A stretch of DNA of 64,000 nt from Flagellimonas flava (GCF_900129665.1 NZ_FQWL01000008.1:1-64000); one strand, 5' to 3'. Positions 50,909 to 60,755 are shown, counted from the first letter of the stretch. Program-made: numbers and translations. Notes: generated by a model not told the origin, from the letters alone.

Positions 50909-52295
50909 AAACCTGTGGATAATGGCGTTTTTTGCGTTGGTGGGAATTTCCAATGCCCAAGAAAACGATGTGGCACTAGTGACAAAAGACTCCACCGAGT
51001 CGGTTACCAAGGTTAAACTGGATGGCATCGCTGCGGTGATTGGGGATTATGTAATTCTGGATTCCGATGTTGAAAAGACGTTGATTGATTTAAAAAGCCA
51101 AGGTGCTTCCACTGAAGATATCACTAAATGTAGTCTACTGGGGAAGTTGATGGAAGATCGACTTTATGCCCATCAGGCCGTACAGGATAGCTTGCTGGTT
51201 TCCGATGATCAGGTGAATGCCCAAAGTGATAGACAAATTCAGCAATTGGTTTCCCAGGTAGGTTCTATGGAGAAGGTGTTGAAGTTTTATAAGAAATCCG
51301 ATGTGGAAAGTTTTAGGGAGGAACTTTTTGAAATCAACAAACTAAGGATGCTTTCCGAGAAGATGCAGACCAAAATTGTTGAGGAATTGGAAGTGACCCC
51401 AGAAGAGGTGAGACAGTTCTTCTACAAAATTCCAGAGGATGAACGCCCTGTTTTTGGAGCGGAATTAGAGATAGCCCAAATTGTGAAGCAGCCTACAGCT
51501 TCGGAAGATGAAAAGCAGAAAATTATAGACCGGTTGAATCAGATCAAGCAGGATGTGGAGGACAACGATGCAAGTTTCAACGTAAAGGCCATTCTGTATT
51601 CACAAGATCCTGGATCAAAGTCAAAGGGAGGTTTTTATAGCATGACAAGGGAAACTCCATTCGTAAAAGAGTTCAAGGATGTCGCCTTTAGTTTGCAGGA
51701 AGGTGAGATTTCCGATCCGTTTGAAACCGACTTCGGATATCATATCATATATATTGAAAAAATAAGGGGACAGGAATTGGATTTGAGACATATTCTTTTG
51801 ATTCCCGAGATTCCGCAAAGTGCTATAGATGATGCGGTAAAGGAGTTGGATAGTATCCGTCAGCACATTTTGGACGGGAAATATACTTTTGCTGATGCTG
51901 CATTGAATTTTTCGGATGAAAAAGAAACCAAAAACGATGGTGGTGTTCTTAGAAATCCAATCAACTATGGGTCCCGTTTTGAACTGACCAATATGGACCC
52001 TGCTTTGTACAATCAGGTAAGGAATTTAAAAGATGGTGAGATTTCCAGACCACTGCGGGAGGATGATCAGCGCGGAGGCCCACCCAAGTTCAAGATCATG
52101 AAGATTTCCAATAGATATGATGAACACAAGGCCGATTTTGCAAAAGACTACCTAAAGATCCAAGAACTGGCTTTAAGGGAAAAGCAGTTTAAGGCTATCA
52201 AGGAATGGATGGACGAACATATTGAGGATACCTACATACATGTAAATACCGGAAATAGGGGATGTGATTTTGCAAATAATTGGTTAAAGCAATAA
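50892..52295 (+). CDS. SurA-like peptidyl-prolyl cis-trans isomerase
   Basis: 467 residues from the ATG at 50892 (an ATG at 50901 also works); overlaps the previous gene. Signal peptide (NLWIMAFFALVGISNA). SurA N-domain at 35-165 (GIAAVIGDYVILDSDVEK), then two parvulin PPIC domains: AELEIAQIVKQPTA...DFGYHIIYIEK and LDLRHILLIPEIPQ...FKIMKIS. Periplasmic foldase for outer-membrane proteins. A MoxR gene follows 4 bases later. Confidence 0.88.
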   Translation: MEKMNRNLWIMAFFALVGISNAQENDVALVTKDSTESVTKVKLDGIAAVIGDYVILDSDVEKTLIDLKSQGASTEDITKCSLLGKLMEDRLYAHQAVQDSLLVSDDQVNAQSDRQIQQLVSQVGSMEKVLKFYKKSDVESFREELFEINKLRMLSEKMQTKIVEELEVTPEEVRQFFYKIPEDERPVFGAELEIAQIVKQPTASEDEKQKIIDRLNQIKQDVEDNDASFNVKAILYSQDPGSKSKGGFYSMTRETPFVKEFKDVAFSLQEGEISDPFETDFGYHIIYIEKIRGQELDLRHILLIPEIPQSAIDDAVKELDSIRQHILDGKYTFADAALNFSDEKETKNDGGVLRNPINYGSRFELTNMDPALYNQVRNLKDGEISRPLREDDQRGGPPKFKIMKISNRYDEHKADFAKDYLKIQELALREKQFKAIKEWMDEHIEDTYIHVNTGNRGCDFANNWLKQ

Positions 52296-52299
52296 GTGC

Positions 52300-53253
52300 A
52301 TGTCAGACGTTGCAGCAGTAGAGAACCTCGTACAAAAACATCAAGCGCTTAAGAACGAAATTGCCAAGGTCATTGTTGGCCAAGAAAAAGTAATTGAGCA
52401 AATTCTACTTTCCATCTATACTGGAGGACATTCCTTGCTCATTGGTGTACCTGGTTTGGCCAAAACCTTAATGGTAAATACCATTGCCCAGACCTTGGGG
52501 TTGGATTTTAAAAGAATTCAGTTTACTCCTGATCTAATGCCCAGTGATATCTTGGGTAGTGAGATACTGGATCAGAACAGAAACTTTAAGTTTATCAAGG
52601 GACCTGTGTTTGCCAATATTATATTGGCGGATGAAATCAATAGAACTCCACCAAAGACCCAAGCCGCTTTATTGGAGGCCATGCAGGAACGTGCGGTTAC
52701 CATAGCCGGGGAACAGCATAAACTGGACATGCCCTATTTTGTCTTGGCGACCCAGAATCCAATAGAGCAGGAAGGCACCTATCCGTTACCTGAGGCCCAA
52801 TTGGACCGCTTTATGTTCGCTATAGAATTGAAGTACCCATCCATAGCGGAGGAAATACAGGTCGTAAAGTCAACTACAACAGATGATAAAGTGGATATTC
52901 AAACCTTGTTTTCCGCTGACGAAATTGTTGCGGTCCAACATTTGGTACGACGGATTCCCGTGCCTGACAATGTTATTGATTACACAGTGCGTTTGGTAAA
53001 CAAGACCCGTCCAGGATTGCCAGATTCCTCCGATTTTGTAAACAATTACGTGGACTGGGGTGCTGGTCCCCGCGCTTCTCAAAATTTGGTTTTGGGAGCA
53101 AAAGCACATGCAGCGATCCATGGTAAGTTCTCTCCCGATATTGAAGATGTCAAAGCGGTTTCCATGGGTATCTTAAGACATCGAATCCTTAAAAACTACA
53201 AAGCTGAGGCCGAAGGTATTTCAGAAGAAAAAATCATCTTAGAATTGTTATAA
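52300..53253 (+). CDS. MoxR family AAA+ ATPase
   Basis: 317 residues. Walker A GVPGLAKT, Walker B LADEINR, sensor 1 ATQNPIEQ, arginine finger region LDRFMF, and lid GAGPRASQNL. MoxR ATPases act as chaperones for VWA-domain partners; no VWA gene is adjacent here. Last gene of the SurA-type operon. Confidence 0.93.
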   Translation: MSDVAAVENLVQKHQALKNEIAKVIVGQEKVIEQILLSIYTGGHSLLIGVPGLAKTLMVNTIAQTLGLDFKRIQFTPDLMPSDILGSEILDQNRNFKFIKGPVFANIILADEINRTPPKTQAALLEAMQERAVTIAGEQHKLDMPYFVLATQNPIEQEGTYPLPEAQLDRFMFAIELKYPSIAEEIQVVKSTTTDDKVDIQTLFSADEIVAVQHLVRRIPVPDNVIDYTVRLVNKTRPGLPDSSDFVNNYVDWGAGPRASQNLVLGAKAHAAIHGKFSPDIEDVKAVSMGILRHRILKNYKAEAEGISEEKIILELL

Positions 53254-53302
53254 ATTCAATAAGAGACCGACTTATTTAGAGGATTCTAATTCCTAAATCG
53301 TA

Positions 53303-53322
53303 GGTAAATTAGTAAATTTACC
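53303..53322. promoter_or_regulatory. Perfect inverted repeat upstream of aconitase
   Basis: GGTAAATT (53303-53310) and AATTTACC (53315-53322) are perfect 8-bp inverted arms around AGTA. An overlapping TAAATTTA (53313-53320) is a 7/8 match to the -7 box, 34 bases before the ATG, so a bound regulator would block the promoter. Confidence 0.45.
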
Positions 53323-53354
53323 GAATTACAAACTTCTTAAATCCAAACTGCAGA

Positions 53355-55625
53355 ATGGCATTTGACATTGACATGATCAAGGAGGTATACGCCTCAATGG
53401 GTGAGCGTGTAGGAAAAGCCCGCGAATTAGTGGGAAGGCCGTTGACCCTAGCTGAAAAAATATTGTATTCACATTTATGGGAAGGTAAACCAAGCCAAAA
53501 ATTTACCCGAGGGAAAGATTACGTGGATTTTGCCCCTGACAGGGTAGCTTGTCAGGATGCCACAGCCCAAATGGCTTTGCTTCAATTTATGCATGCAGGT
53601 AAGCCTAAAGTGGCTGTGCCAACTACTGTACACTGTGATCACTTGATTCAAGCCAAAGTTGATGCCAAAACAGATTTGAAACGAGCCAATGAGACGAGTA
53701 ATGAGGTTTTTAACTTTTTAGAATCCGTATCCAACAAATATGGGATTGGTTTCTGGAAACCAGGCGCCGGAATTATTCACCAAGTAGTTTTGGAAAACTA
53801 TGCTTTTCCTGGTGGGATGATGATTGGGACTGATTCGCACACCGTTAATGCCGGAGGATTGGGCATGGTTGCTATTGGAGTTGGTGGTGCTGATGCTGTG
53901 GATGTAATGGCTGGAATGGCTTGGGAACTAAAGTTCCCAAAATTGATCGGGGTTAAACTGACCGGAACATTATCCGGATGGACGGCTCCAAAAGATGTTA
54001 TATTAAAAGTGGCCGATATCCTTACCGTTAAGGGTGGAACAGGGGCCATCATTGAATATTTTGGAGAGGGTGCCACCTCAATGTCCTGTACAGGAAAAGG
54101 TACCATTTGTAATATGGGAGCTGAAGTTGGGGCAACCACGTCTACTTTTGGGTATGACGAATCTATGGACCGATACTTGAGATCCACTGATAGAGCTGAT
54201 GTGGCGGATGCCGCAAACGAAGTCAAAGAGCATTTAACGGCTGACCCGGAGGTCTATGCCAATCCAGAGAGTTACTTCGATCAAGTAATTGAAATTGACC
54301 TGACCACATTGGAACCCCATTTGAATGGACCATTTACCCCAGATTTGGCCACACCAATCTCTAAAATGAGCGAGGCGGCGAAAACTAACGACTGGCCCCT
54401 GAATGTTGAGGTAGGACTTATTGGTTCCTGCACCAACTCATCCTATGAGGATATTTCAAGAGCTGCTTCCTTGGCGAAGCAAGTAGCCGATAAAAATCTA
54501 AAGACAAAATCTAAATTTACCATTACACCGGGATCTGAACAGGTGCGATATACCATCGACCGGGACGGATATATAGATACTTTCAATGCAATTGGGGCAA
54601 CGGTATTTGCAAACGCCTGTGGACCTTGTATTGGTATGTGGGATCGCTATGGGGACAAAGCCGCAGACGGACCAAGAAATACGATCGTGCATTCATTCAA
54701 TAGGAACTTTGCCAAACGGGCCGATGGAAACCCAAATACCCTGGCTTTTGTCGGTTCACCGGAATTGGTCACTGCTATAGCCATTGCGGGACGATTGGAT
54801 TTTAATCCAATTACAGATAAGTTGATCAACGAAGAAGGCGAAGAAGTGATGTTGGATGAGCCAAGAGGATATGAGTTGCCTCCAGAGGGATTTGCTGTTG
54901 AAGATGCTGGTTTTATTGCGCCAATGGAGGATGGAAGTGGTGTACAGGTGGTGGTTTCACCTTCGTCTGAGCGATTGCAGTTGTTGGAACCTTTTGTGCC
55001 AATAGCGCCAGATAGCCTTAAGAATGTTAAACTATTGATCAAGGCATTTGGCAAATGTACTACCGACCATATTTCTATGGCAGGACCATGGTTACGTTAT
55101 AGAGGTCATTTGGATAATATTGCCAATAATACCTTGATTGGAGCCGTCAACGCATTTAACAAGCAGACCAATTTTGTGAAAAACCAGCTGACAGGAGAGT
55201 ATGGTGCTGTGCCAGATACACAACGTGCCTATAAGAAAGAAGGTATTCGAACCATCGTTGTTGGAGATCATAATTATGGTGAAGGTTCTTCAAGGGAGCA
55301 TGCGGCCATGCAACCTAGACATTTAGGGGTTGCCGCGGTATTGGTAAAGTCTTTTGCGCGAATCCATGAGACCAATTTAAAGAAACAGGGGATGTTGGCC
55401 TTGACCTTTGATAATGAGAACGAATACGATTTGATTCAGGAGGATGATACCTTCAGCTTTGTTGATATTGAAGAATTTGCACCAGGGAAACAGCTGACCT
55501 TAGAGGTTACCCATAAAGATGGCAGTTCTGATACCATCAAGGTGAACCATACCTATAACGCTTCACAGATAGATTGGTTTAGGGAAGGTTCTGCTTTGAA
55601 CATGATTAAAAAGGAAAACGCTTAG
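53355..55625 (+). CDS. Aconitate hydratase
   Basis: 756 residues, the mitochondrial-like aconitase form. Fe-S cysteines in [10 protein letters not shown] (first) and ANACGPCIG (second and third, CxxC); substrate-binding [22 protein letters not shown] and [15 protein letters not shown] in the swivel domain. Converts citrate to isocitrate in the TCA cycle. Monocistronic with a clear terminator; a perfect inverted repeat covers its promoter. Confidence 0.96.
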   Translation: MAFDIDMIKEVYASMGERVGKARELVGRPLTLAEKILYSHLWEGKPSQKFTRGKDYVDFAPDRVACQDATAQMALLQFMHAGKPKVAVPTTVHCDHLIQAKVDAKTDLKRANETSNEVFNFLESVSNKYGIGFWKPGAGIIHQVVLENYAFPGGMMIGTDSHTVNAGGLGMVAIGVGGADAVDVMAGMAWELKFPKLIGVKLTGTLSGWTAPKDVILKVADILTVKGGTGAIIEYFGEGATSMSCTGKGTICNMGAEVGATTSTFGYDESMDRYLRSTDRADVADAANEVKEHLTADPEVYANPESYFDQVIEIDLTTLEPHLNGPFTPDLATPISKMSEAAKTNDWPLNVEVGLIGSCTNSSYEDISRAASLAKQVADKNLKTKSKFTITPGSEQVRYTIDRDGYIDTFNAIGATVFANACGPCIGMWDRYGDKAADGPRNTIVHSFNRNFAKRADGNPNTLAFVGSPELVTAIAIAGRLDFNPITDKLINEEGEEVMLDEPRGYELPPEGFAVEDAGFIAPMEDGSGVQVVVSPSSERLQLLEPFVPIAPDSLKNVKLLIKAFGKCTTDHISMAGPWLRYRGHLDNIANNTLIGAVNAFNKQTNFVKNQLTGEYGAVPDTQRAYKKEGIRTIVVGDHNYGEGSSREHAAMQPRHLGVAAVLVKSFARIHETNLKKQGMLALTFDNENEYDLIQEDDTFSFVDIEEFAPGKQLTLEVTHKDGSSDTIKVNHTYNASQIDWFREGSALNMIKKENA

Positions 55626-55646
55626 ACTCCTAAACGGATAAATGAA

Positions 55647-55678
55647 AAAACTCCTGATTTTGTTTCAGGAGTTTTTTA
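55647..55678 (+). terminator. Terminator of the aconitase gene
   Basis: AACTCCTGA and TCAGGAGTT 9-bp stem followed by TTTTT. Confidence 0.88.
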
Positions 55679-55700
55679 GTTTTGAGACCAAACCAACCAG

Positions 55701-56261
55701 ATGAAGAAGGGTAAAAAGACTATAATCAACATTGTTCTCATTCTTTTCATAGTCTCATTTTTTGTCACCCCTTTGGGACATTATGGGAAAATACTTTTAA
55801 ACCGTGCCTTTTCGTTTTCTCCTCCAATTATTGAAGTGTCACAACGCGAGAAATTGGGTGACTATGATTGGAAATTAAAGGATGAGGAATGGAATTTTTT
55901 CAATTTTGAGCGCTCTGAAGGTCGAGTTGTATTTATCAACCTTTGGGCCTCTTGGAGATTGCCTAGTGAAGCGGAATTGTCAAGTATTCAGAAAATGTAT
56001 GATGACTACAAAGGGAAGATGGATTTTTATATTATCACCAATGAGAACAGGCCGCCCGTTGAGGAATTTATGGACAAACATGGCTTTACGTTTCCTGTCA
56101 CGTATTTGATCATTGGAGAAAAGATGCCCATAAATCCAAACGAGGTTCCTTCCTCCTATCTCATAGACAAATCTGGAGATATTGTCATCTACAAAAAGAA
56201 AATTGCAAATTGGAGTACGTCCAAAGTTTATGCACTTCTAGACGAATTGATTGCCGAGTAA
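55701..56261 (+). CDS. TlpA-like thioredoxin-fold protein lacking the CxxC motif
   Basis: 186 residues, one N-terminal membrane anchor (IINIVLILFIVSFFVTPLGH), then a TlpA/ResA-like domain. The active site reads INLWASWRLPSEAEL: Arg86 and Ser89 occupy the positions of the two redox cysteines of its neighbour (VNFWATWCPPCVAEM). The cis-Pro region (PSSYLIDKSG) is kept. Clearly a paralogue of the next gene; probably redox-inactive, perhaps a binding or scaffolding partner. Confidence 0.82.
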   Translation: MKKGKKTIINIVLILFIVSFFVTPLGHYGKILLNRAFSFSPPIIEVSQREKLGDYDWKLKDEEWNFFNFERSEGRVVFINLWASWRLPSEAELSSIQKMYDDYKGKMDFYIITNENRPPVEEFMDKHGFTFPVTYLIIGEKMPINPNEVPSSYLIDKSGDIVIYKKKIANWSTSKVYALLDELIAE

Positions 56262-56264
56262 AGA

Positions 56265-56837
56265 ATGGGAATGAAACTTAGCAAAGAGCAGATTGGGAAT
56301 GTGGTCTGGATTGTGGTGATTTTGCTCATCCTATTTACACCTATAGGTTTCCATTTGAAGGTATTTGTAGGCAAGTTATTTTCGGGAACGGCAGATGTGA
56401 TAGCGGTTGAAGACCGGGAGATGTTGGAAAGCTATAATTGGCAGCTTCAGGATATGAAAGGAAATCCGGTCAACTTCAAATCCTTCGAAAATGAAGTTGT
56501 TTTGGTAAACTTTTGGGCAACCTGGTGTCCACCATGTGTTGCAGAAATGCCCAGTTTGGCAAGGCTTCACTCGGATTATAAGGATAGGGTTATCTTTGCC
56601 TTTGTGGCCAGCGATGAAAAAATCAAGGTTTCGAAGTTTTTGGATAAAAAAGGATACTCTTTTCCAGTATATTTTGAAAACACAAAGACTCCGGATGTGT
56701 TGGTGTCGAGCAGTATACCAGCTACCTATATCTTGGATAAAAAGGGGAAAGTTGTTGTAAAGGAAATCGGGGCAGCCAAATGGGATGCCCAAAGTACCAG
56801 GGATTTATTGGATCAGTTACTTGCGGAAGATCAATAA
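56265..56837 (+). CDS. TlpA family thiol:disulfide oxidoreductase
   Basis: 190 residues. N-terminal membrane anchor (IVVILLILFTPIGF) and thioredoxin-like domain with CPPC at Cys88-Cys91 (WATWCPPCVAEMP) and cis-Pro in PATYILDKKG. Periplasmic reductant for cytochrome c maturation or other disulfides. Begins 3 bases after the degenerate paralogue and abuts the convergent crtZ gene. Confidence 0.9.
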   Translation: MGMKLSKEQIGNVVWIVVILLILFTPIGFHLKVFVGKLFSGTADVIAVEDREMLESYNWQLQDMKGNPVNFKSFENEVVLVNFWATWCPPCVAEMPSLARLHSDYKDRVIFAFVASDEKIKVSKFLDKKGYSFPVYFENTKTPDVLVSSSIPATYILDKKGKVVVKEIGAAKWDAQSTRDLLDQLLAEDQ

Positions 56838-57287
56838 CTATTTCTTAAAATATTTGAAAGGAACCACTAGCATTCCAAAGCATTCACCATCCTGTTTTCC
56901 CAAATGTTTATGATGGATTTTGTGAGCCCGCCTAACTCCCCGAGCATACCAATTATTGGCATTTCTAAACATTTTAAACCGCTGGTGGATAAAAATATCG
57001 TGTACCAAAAAGTATGCGATTCCGTAAGCCAAAATCCCAAGACCAAGGGGCCATCCATACCAGAAAGTGGTTTCTGCTCCTAAATAGAAGCATATCATGC
57101 TGACCACGGCATAAAAAATAAAAAAGGCATCGTTACGCTCAAACCAGGAATCGTGGTCTTTTTTGTGATGATCTCTGTGCAAGCTCCACAAAAAACCGTG
57201 CATCACATATTTGTGCGTAAACCAGGCCATAAATTCCATGGTGGAAAAAGTGCCTAAAAAAATGAGAATCCAAAGTGCAACTTTCAT
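56838..57287 (-). CDS. crtZ: Beta-carotene hydroxylase CrtZ
   Basis: 149 residues, four membrane helices and the di-iron His clusters HKYVMH, HRDHHKKDH, HDIFIH and HKIHHKH of the fatty-acid hydroxylase superfamily. Converts beta-carotene to zeaxanthin. Its ATG directly follows the crtB stop. No lycopene cyclase gene lies in this cluster. Confidence 0.93.
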   Translation of the reverse strand: MKVALWILIFLGTFSTMEFMAWFTHKYVMHGFLWSLHRDHHKKDHDSWFERNDAFFIFYAVVSMICFYLGAETTFWYGWPLGLGILAYGIAYFLVHDIFIHQRFKMFRNANNWYARGVRRAHKIHHKHLGKQDGECFGMLVVPFKYFKK

Positions 57288-58127
57288 TTAAAACAGCTGT
57301 AGTTTATAGTTTACGTAAGATTGGGCCAAAAGTCCTAATTTTTGGTAGTCGGGAACCCTTATTCGGGTATTTTTTATTTCCAAAGGAGGTGTGCTTTGTA
57401 ACTTTTGCAACAGTTTTTTATAATACTTGTAAGCAGTGTATACACCAAACTTGGCTTGCTCCGGCAGTTTTACGATTCCTGAGTACCCAAGGGCAAAATC
57501 AGCTTTTATCTCATCCACAATTCTTTTTTTGGAGGCTTCATCCAACTCCATTAGATTGGTATTGGGGAAGTAAGTACGCTCTAAATCTTCAAAATCCGCC
57601 TTAAGATCCCTGAGGAAATTTACCTTTTGAAAGGCCGAGCCCAAAGCCATGGCAGATTCTTTCAACTCCTCATATTTGTTTTTATCCCCATCTACAAAAA
57701 CACAAAGACACATCAGTCCAACTACATCGGCAGAACCATAGATGTACTCCTTGTATTCGTTAAAACTGAGGTATTCTTTTTTCGTAAGATCCATCCGCAT
57801 GCTCTTCATAAAAGCCTCCACCAAATGATGCGGGATATCATATTTATGATAGGTATACTGAAACGAATTTAGAATGGGATTCAAACTTATTTTGTTTGAG
57901 AGTGCTTTTTCCAGGGCGAGTTCAAAGTTATTGAAAAGCTCTTCCTTGTTGTAATCGTGAAAAGTGTCCACGATTTCGTCCGCAAAACGCACAAAACCAT
58001 AAATGTTATAGATATCCTGTCTTATAGAGGTAGACAGCATTTTTGTGGCCAATGAAAAAGAAGTGCTATAGGATTCCGTTACAATTTTACTACAGCTTCG
58101 GGATACATCATCAAAAATAGTTTTCAT
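57288..58127 (-). CDS. crtB: Phytoene synthase CrtB
   Basis: 279 residues. Squalene/phytoene synthase family: STSFSLATKML near the N-terminus, first Asp-rich motif FVRFADEIVD, second GSAFQKVNFLRDLKADFED. Condenses two geranylgeranyl diphosphates to phytoene. Placed 4 bases after crtI in the operon. Confidence 0.95.
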   Translation of the reverse strand: MKTIFDDVSRSCSKIVTESYSTSFSLATKMLSTSIRQDIYNIYGFVRFADEIVDTFHDYNKEELFNNFELALEKALSNKISLNPILNSFQYTYHKYDIPHHLVEAFMKSMRMDLTKKEYLSFNEYKEYIYGSADVVGLMCLCVFVDGDKNKYEELKESAMALGSAFQKVNFLRDLKADFEDLERTYFPNTNLMELDEASKKRIVDEIKADFALGYSGIVKLPEQAKFGVYTAYKYYKKLLQKLQSTPPLEIKNTRIRVPDYQKLGLLAQSYVNYKLQLF

Positions 58128-58131
58128 GTTC

Positions 58132-59586
58132 TCAAAGTTTTTTAATTAGTAGGTCAGAAACCAACTTGCCCGAAATTAGCGAGGGAGGAACCCCTGGCCC
58201 AGGTACTGTGAGCTGACCCGTAAAAAATAAATTTTTAACCTTGCTACTTTTGAGGTTAGGTCTTAGAAAGGCAGTTTGTCTGAGCGTATTTGCCATTCCA
58301 TACGCATTTCCTTTATAAGAATTGTATTGCTCAATAAAGTCGTTCACACAGAAGCTCTCTTTAAATATAATGGAATTTTTAATAGCTTCTCCCGTGCGGG
58401 CGGCGAATCTATCCATCACAATATCAAAATATTGCGCTCTCACTTCTGGAGTGTCTTCCAATCCCGGAGCAATGGGTACCAAAAAAAATCCGGTTTCACA
58501 CCCGCTCGGAGCCATGGTCTCATCGGTTATAGATGGGAAGTTTGCATAAAAAAGTGGTTCTGAAGGCCATTGCGGCTTATCGTAAATTTCGGCGGCATGT
58601 TTTTCAAAATCTGTATCAAAAAACAGATTGTGATGGTTTACGTTTTTTAGTTTTTTATTGAATCCAATATAAAAAAGAAGTGATGATGGGGCGTAGGTTC
58701 TATTGTTCCAATAAGCCTCTGAATATTGCCGGTATTTTGGGTCAAGAAGGGTTTCTGAATGATGGTAATCCGCTCCGCTGATGACAAAATCGGAGGTTAT
58801 CTTTTTTCCCTTGCTGGATATGCCGCAGATGACCCCATCCAAGACCAAAATGTTGTTCACTGGGCTGTTTGTATGTATTTTTACACCTAACTCCTCAGCC
58901 AAATTGGCCATTGCTTTGATGATTTCATACATGCCTCCCTTGGGATGCCAGGTGCCCAATCCAAAATCGGCAAAGTTCATAAAGCTATAAAACGAAGGTG
59001 TCTTGCTCGGTTTAGCACCCAAAAACAAAACTGGAAACTCCAGTGTTGAAATCAATTTGGGATTTTTAAATCGCTTGCGAACTTCCTGACTGATAGTCTT
59101 AAAAAATTGGTCTACCCTAAAAATGGTATCCTTGGTAACCAGTTCAAAAGGGGAGAGACCAGGTTTTAGCACCACTTTGTTTATGGCTATATCGTAGTTT
59201 TCTTGCGCCTGATCAATGAATTTTTTTAGGTGAATACTACTACCTTCCTCAATCCGCTCGAATTCCTGACAGATTTGCTCCATACAATCTCCAATTGTTA
59301 TGGTGTCGTCTTTAAAGAAGATTTTATAGGCTGGATTTAACTTATCCAAATGGTAGTAGTCCGATGTGCTTTTTCCGAAGTCGGCAAAGAACTTTTCAAA
59401 AATGTCGGGCATCCAGTACCAGCTTGGCCCAATATCAAAAGTAAACCCATCACGAACAAGTTGTCTAGCCCTACCACCAACGGTATCGTTCTTTTCAAAA
59501 ATTTCTACTTCCATACCCGCTTTTGCAAGGTAGCAGGCCGCAGAAAGGGACGAAAAACCAGAACCAATGACGATAGCTTTTTTCAT
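58132..59586 (-). CDS. crtI: Phytoene desaturase CrtI
   Basis: 484 residues. FAD-binding IGSGFSSLSAACYLAKAG at the N-terminus, GGRARQLVRDGFTFDIGPSW, and the C-terminal FTGQLTVPGPGVPPSLISGK. Desaturates phytoene to lycopene. First structural gene after the MerR regulator, 16 bases downstream of it. Confidence 0.95.
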   Translation of the reverse strand: MKKAIVIGSGFSSLSAACYLAKAGMEVEIFEKNDTVGGRARQLVRDGFTFDIGPSWYWMPDIFEKFFADFGKSTSDYYHLDKLNPAYKIFFKDDTITIGDCMEQICQEFERIEEGSSIHLKKFIDQAQENYDIAINKVVLKPGLSPFELVTKDTIFRVDQFFKTISQEVRKRFKNPKLISTLEFPVLFLGAKPSKTPSFYSFMNFADFGLGTWHPKGGMYEIIKAMANLAEELGVKIHTNSPVNNILVLDGVICGISSKGKKITSDFVISGADYHHSETLLDPKYRQYSEAYWNNRTYAPSSLLFYIGFNKKLKNVNHHNLFFDTDFEKHAAEIYDKPQWPSEPLFYANFPSITDETMAPSGCETGFFLVPIAPGLEDTPEVRAQYFDIVMDRFAARTGEAIKNSIIFKESFCVNDFIEQYNSYKGNAYGMANTLRQTAFLRPNLKSSKVKNLFFTGQLTVPGPGVPPSLISGKLVSDLLIKKL

Positions 59587-59602
59587 GTTTATGTTGGGGG
59601 AA

Positions 59603-60502
59603 CTACAAGTTGTTGATTAACTGTTCAATGGAGGAGAAGGTCATAATGTCCGCCGGAAGCTCTTCTTGGGTTATATGCTGTATTTGATGCCCCAGTGCAT
59701 AAAGTTTAGAAGTCCCGGAAGTATTTAATGTATCAGAGAATTTTTGAAAATAAGCCGCTAATTCGTCTTTTGTAGGGGAGACGGTGAAATAGGAAACGAA
59801 ATGGATGTCGTTATAATACTTCAATAAATCTATCAAACTCTCTATGGGCATGGTTTGTCCAAGATAAATGGTTTTGTAGCCCTGTAGGGCAATCTCATAG
59901 TTAAGATAGAGCAATCCAATCTCATGAATTTCATTTTCGGGGAGGAACAAGGCGAACACCTTGTCCTTTTTTGTCGGCTCCAGGGATTGGAGCTTTTCCG
60001 TGTTGATATAGATTTTCTGCTTGATCAGATGCGAAACAAAGTGCTCATGGGCGGGACTGATAGTATCTGTTTGCCACAATAGGCCCAATTCATTTAATAA
60101 TGGTATCAGAACCTCGTTGAAAATATCCCGAAACGATCGTTCGGAAAGTAAACTATTATAAGTGTTTTGAAAAAGCACTTGGTCAAAATTGACCATGGCC
60201 AGTTTAAAAGCATTTATGGCATGGTGCTTTTCACTGCTATTGGATACAATCTCACGCACCAAAACAGGAATTCTTGGTTCTTCTAATTTGGCGATTTTAG
60301 AAATTTTATATCCGTTGTTGTATAGCAGGGTAACGTTCAGCAACTTTTGCAAGCTCGCCAAACTGTAGGTTCTAATGTTGGTACTTGTTCTTTCGGGAGT
60401 AAACAGATTATATCTTTTTTCCCAGATTCGGATGGTATGAGCTTTAATTCCGGAGAGGTTCTCCATATCCCGAATACTGAAAGATTTTTTTACATTGTTC
60501 AT
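59603..60502 (-). CDS. MerR family regulator with B12-binding-like domain (CarH/LitR-like)
   Basis: 299 residues from the ATG at 60502; an upstream TTG at 60526 overlaps the promoter. N-terminal MerR helix-turn-helix (FSIRDMENLSGIKAHTIRIWEKR), then a four-helix cap with LLWQTDTISPAHEHF (Trp143, Glu153, His154) and a Rossmann domain with ExHxxG at 191-196 (EIHEIG). These match the adenosylcobalamin photoreceptors CarH/LitR that repress carotenoid genes in the dark. Located right upstream of crtI-crtB-crtZ, which it presumably controls. Confidence 0.85.
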   Translation of the reverse strand: MNNVKKSFSIRDMENLSGIKAHTIRIWEKRYNLFTPERTSTNIRTYSLASLQKLLNVTLLYNNGYKISKIAKLEEPRIPVLVREIVSNSSEKHHAINAFKLAMVNFDQVLFQNTYNSLLSERSFRDIFNEVLIPLLNELGLLWQTDTISPAHEHFVSHLIKQKIYINTEKLQSLEPTKKDKVFALFLPENEIHEIGLLYLNYEIALQGYKTIYLGQTMPIESLIDLLKYYNDIHFVSYFTVSPTKDELAAYFQKFSDTLNTSGTSKLYALGHQIQHITQEELPADIMTFSSIEQLINNL

Positions 60503-60513
60503 CTTTTCCAAGT

Positions 60514-60536
60514 AATTGTTAAACAAATTTACAATT
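60514..60536 (-). promoter_or_regulatory. Promoter and candidate operator of the MerR-crt operon
   Basis: On the minus strand TAAATTTG (60524-60531) is a perfect -7 box 21 bases before the ATG. AATTGT (60514-60519) and ACAATT (60531-60536) are inverted 6-bp arms spanning it, a plausible MerR binding site. Confidence 0.45.
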
Positions 60537-60641
60537 TTAATGATGCCATCCTAGTATATGGTCATAAAATTTGGGAGGACTTTAAGGAAAAAACATGGAT
60601 TTTGAAGAAAAACAGGGGATTTTATAGCGAAAAGGGCCATA

Positions 60642-60670
60642 AACAAAAAAAACCGCAAAAATGCGGTTTA
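60642..60670 (-). terminator. Terminator of tRNA-Leu
   Basis: On the minus strand AAACCGC and GCGGTTT stem with ATTTTT loop followed by a long T tract. Confidence 0.85.
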
Positions 60671-60671
60671 G

Positions 60672-60755
60672 TGCCCACGACTGGAGTCGAACCAGCACGT
60701 CCTTTCGAACACTACCCCCTCAAGGTAGCGTGTCTACCAATTCCACCACGTGGGC
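60672..60755 (-). tRNA. tRNA-Leu (anticodon GAG)
   Basis: 84 bases on the minus strand. Acceptor GCCCACG/CGTGGGC, D-arm with GGTAGAC, anticodon stem CTACC/GGTAG around TTGAGGG, long variable arm typical of class II tRNA-Leu and T-arm GGTTCGACTCC. No encoded CCA. Followed by its own terminator. Confidence 0.95.
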
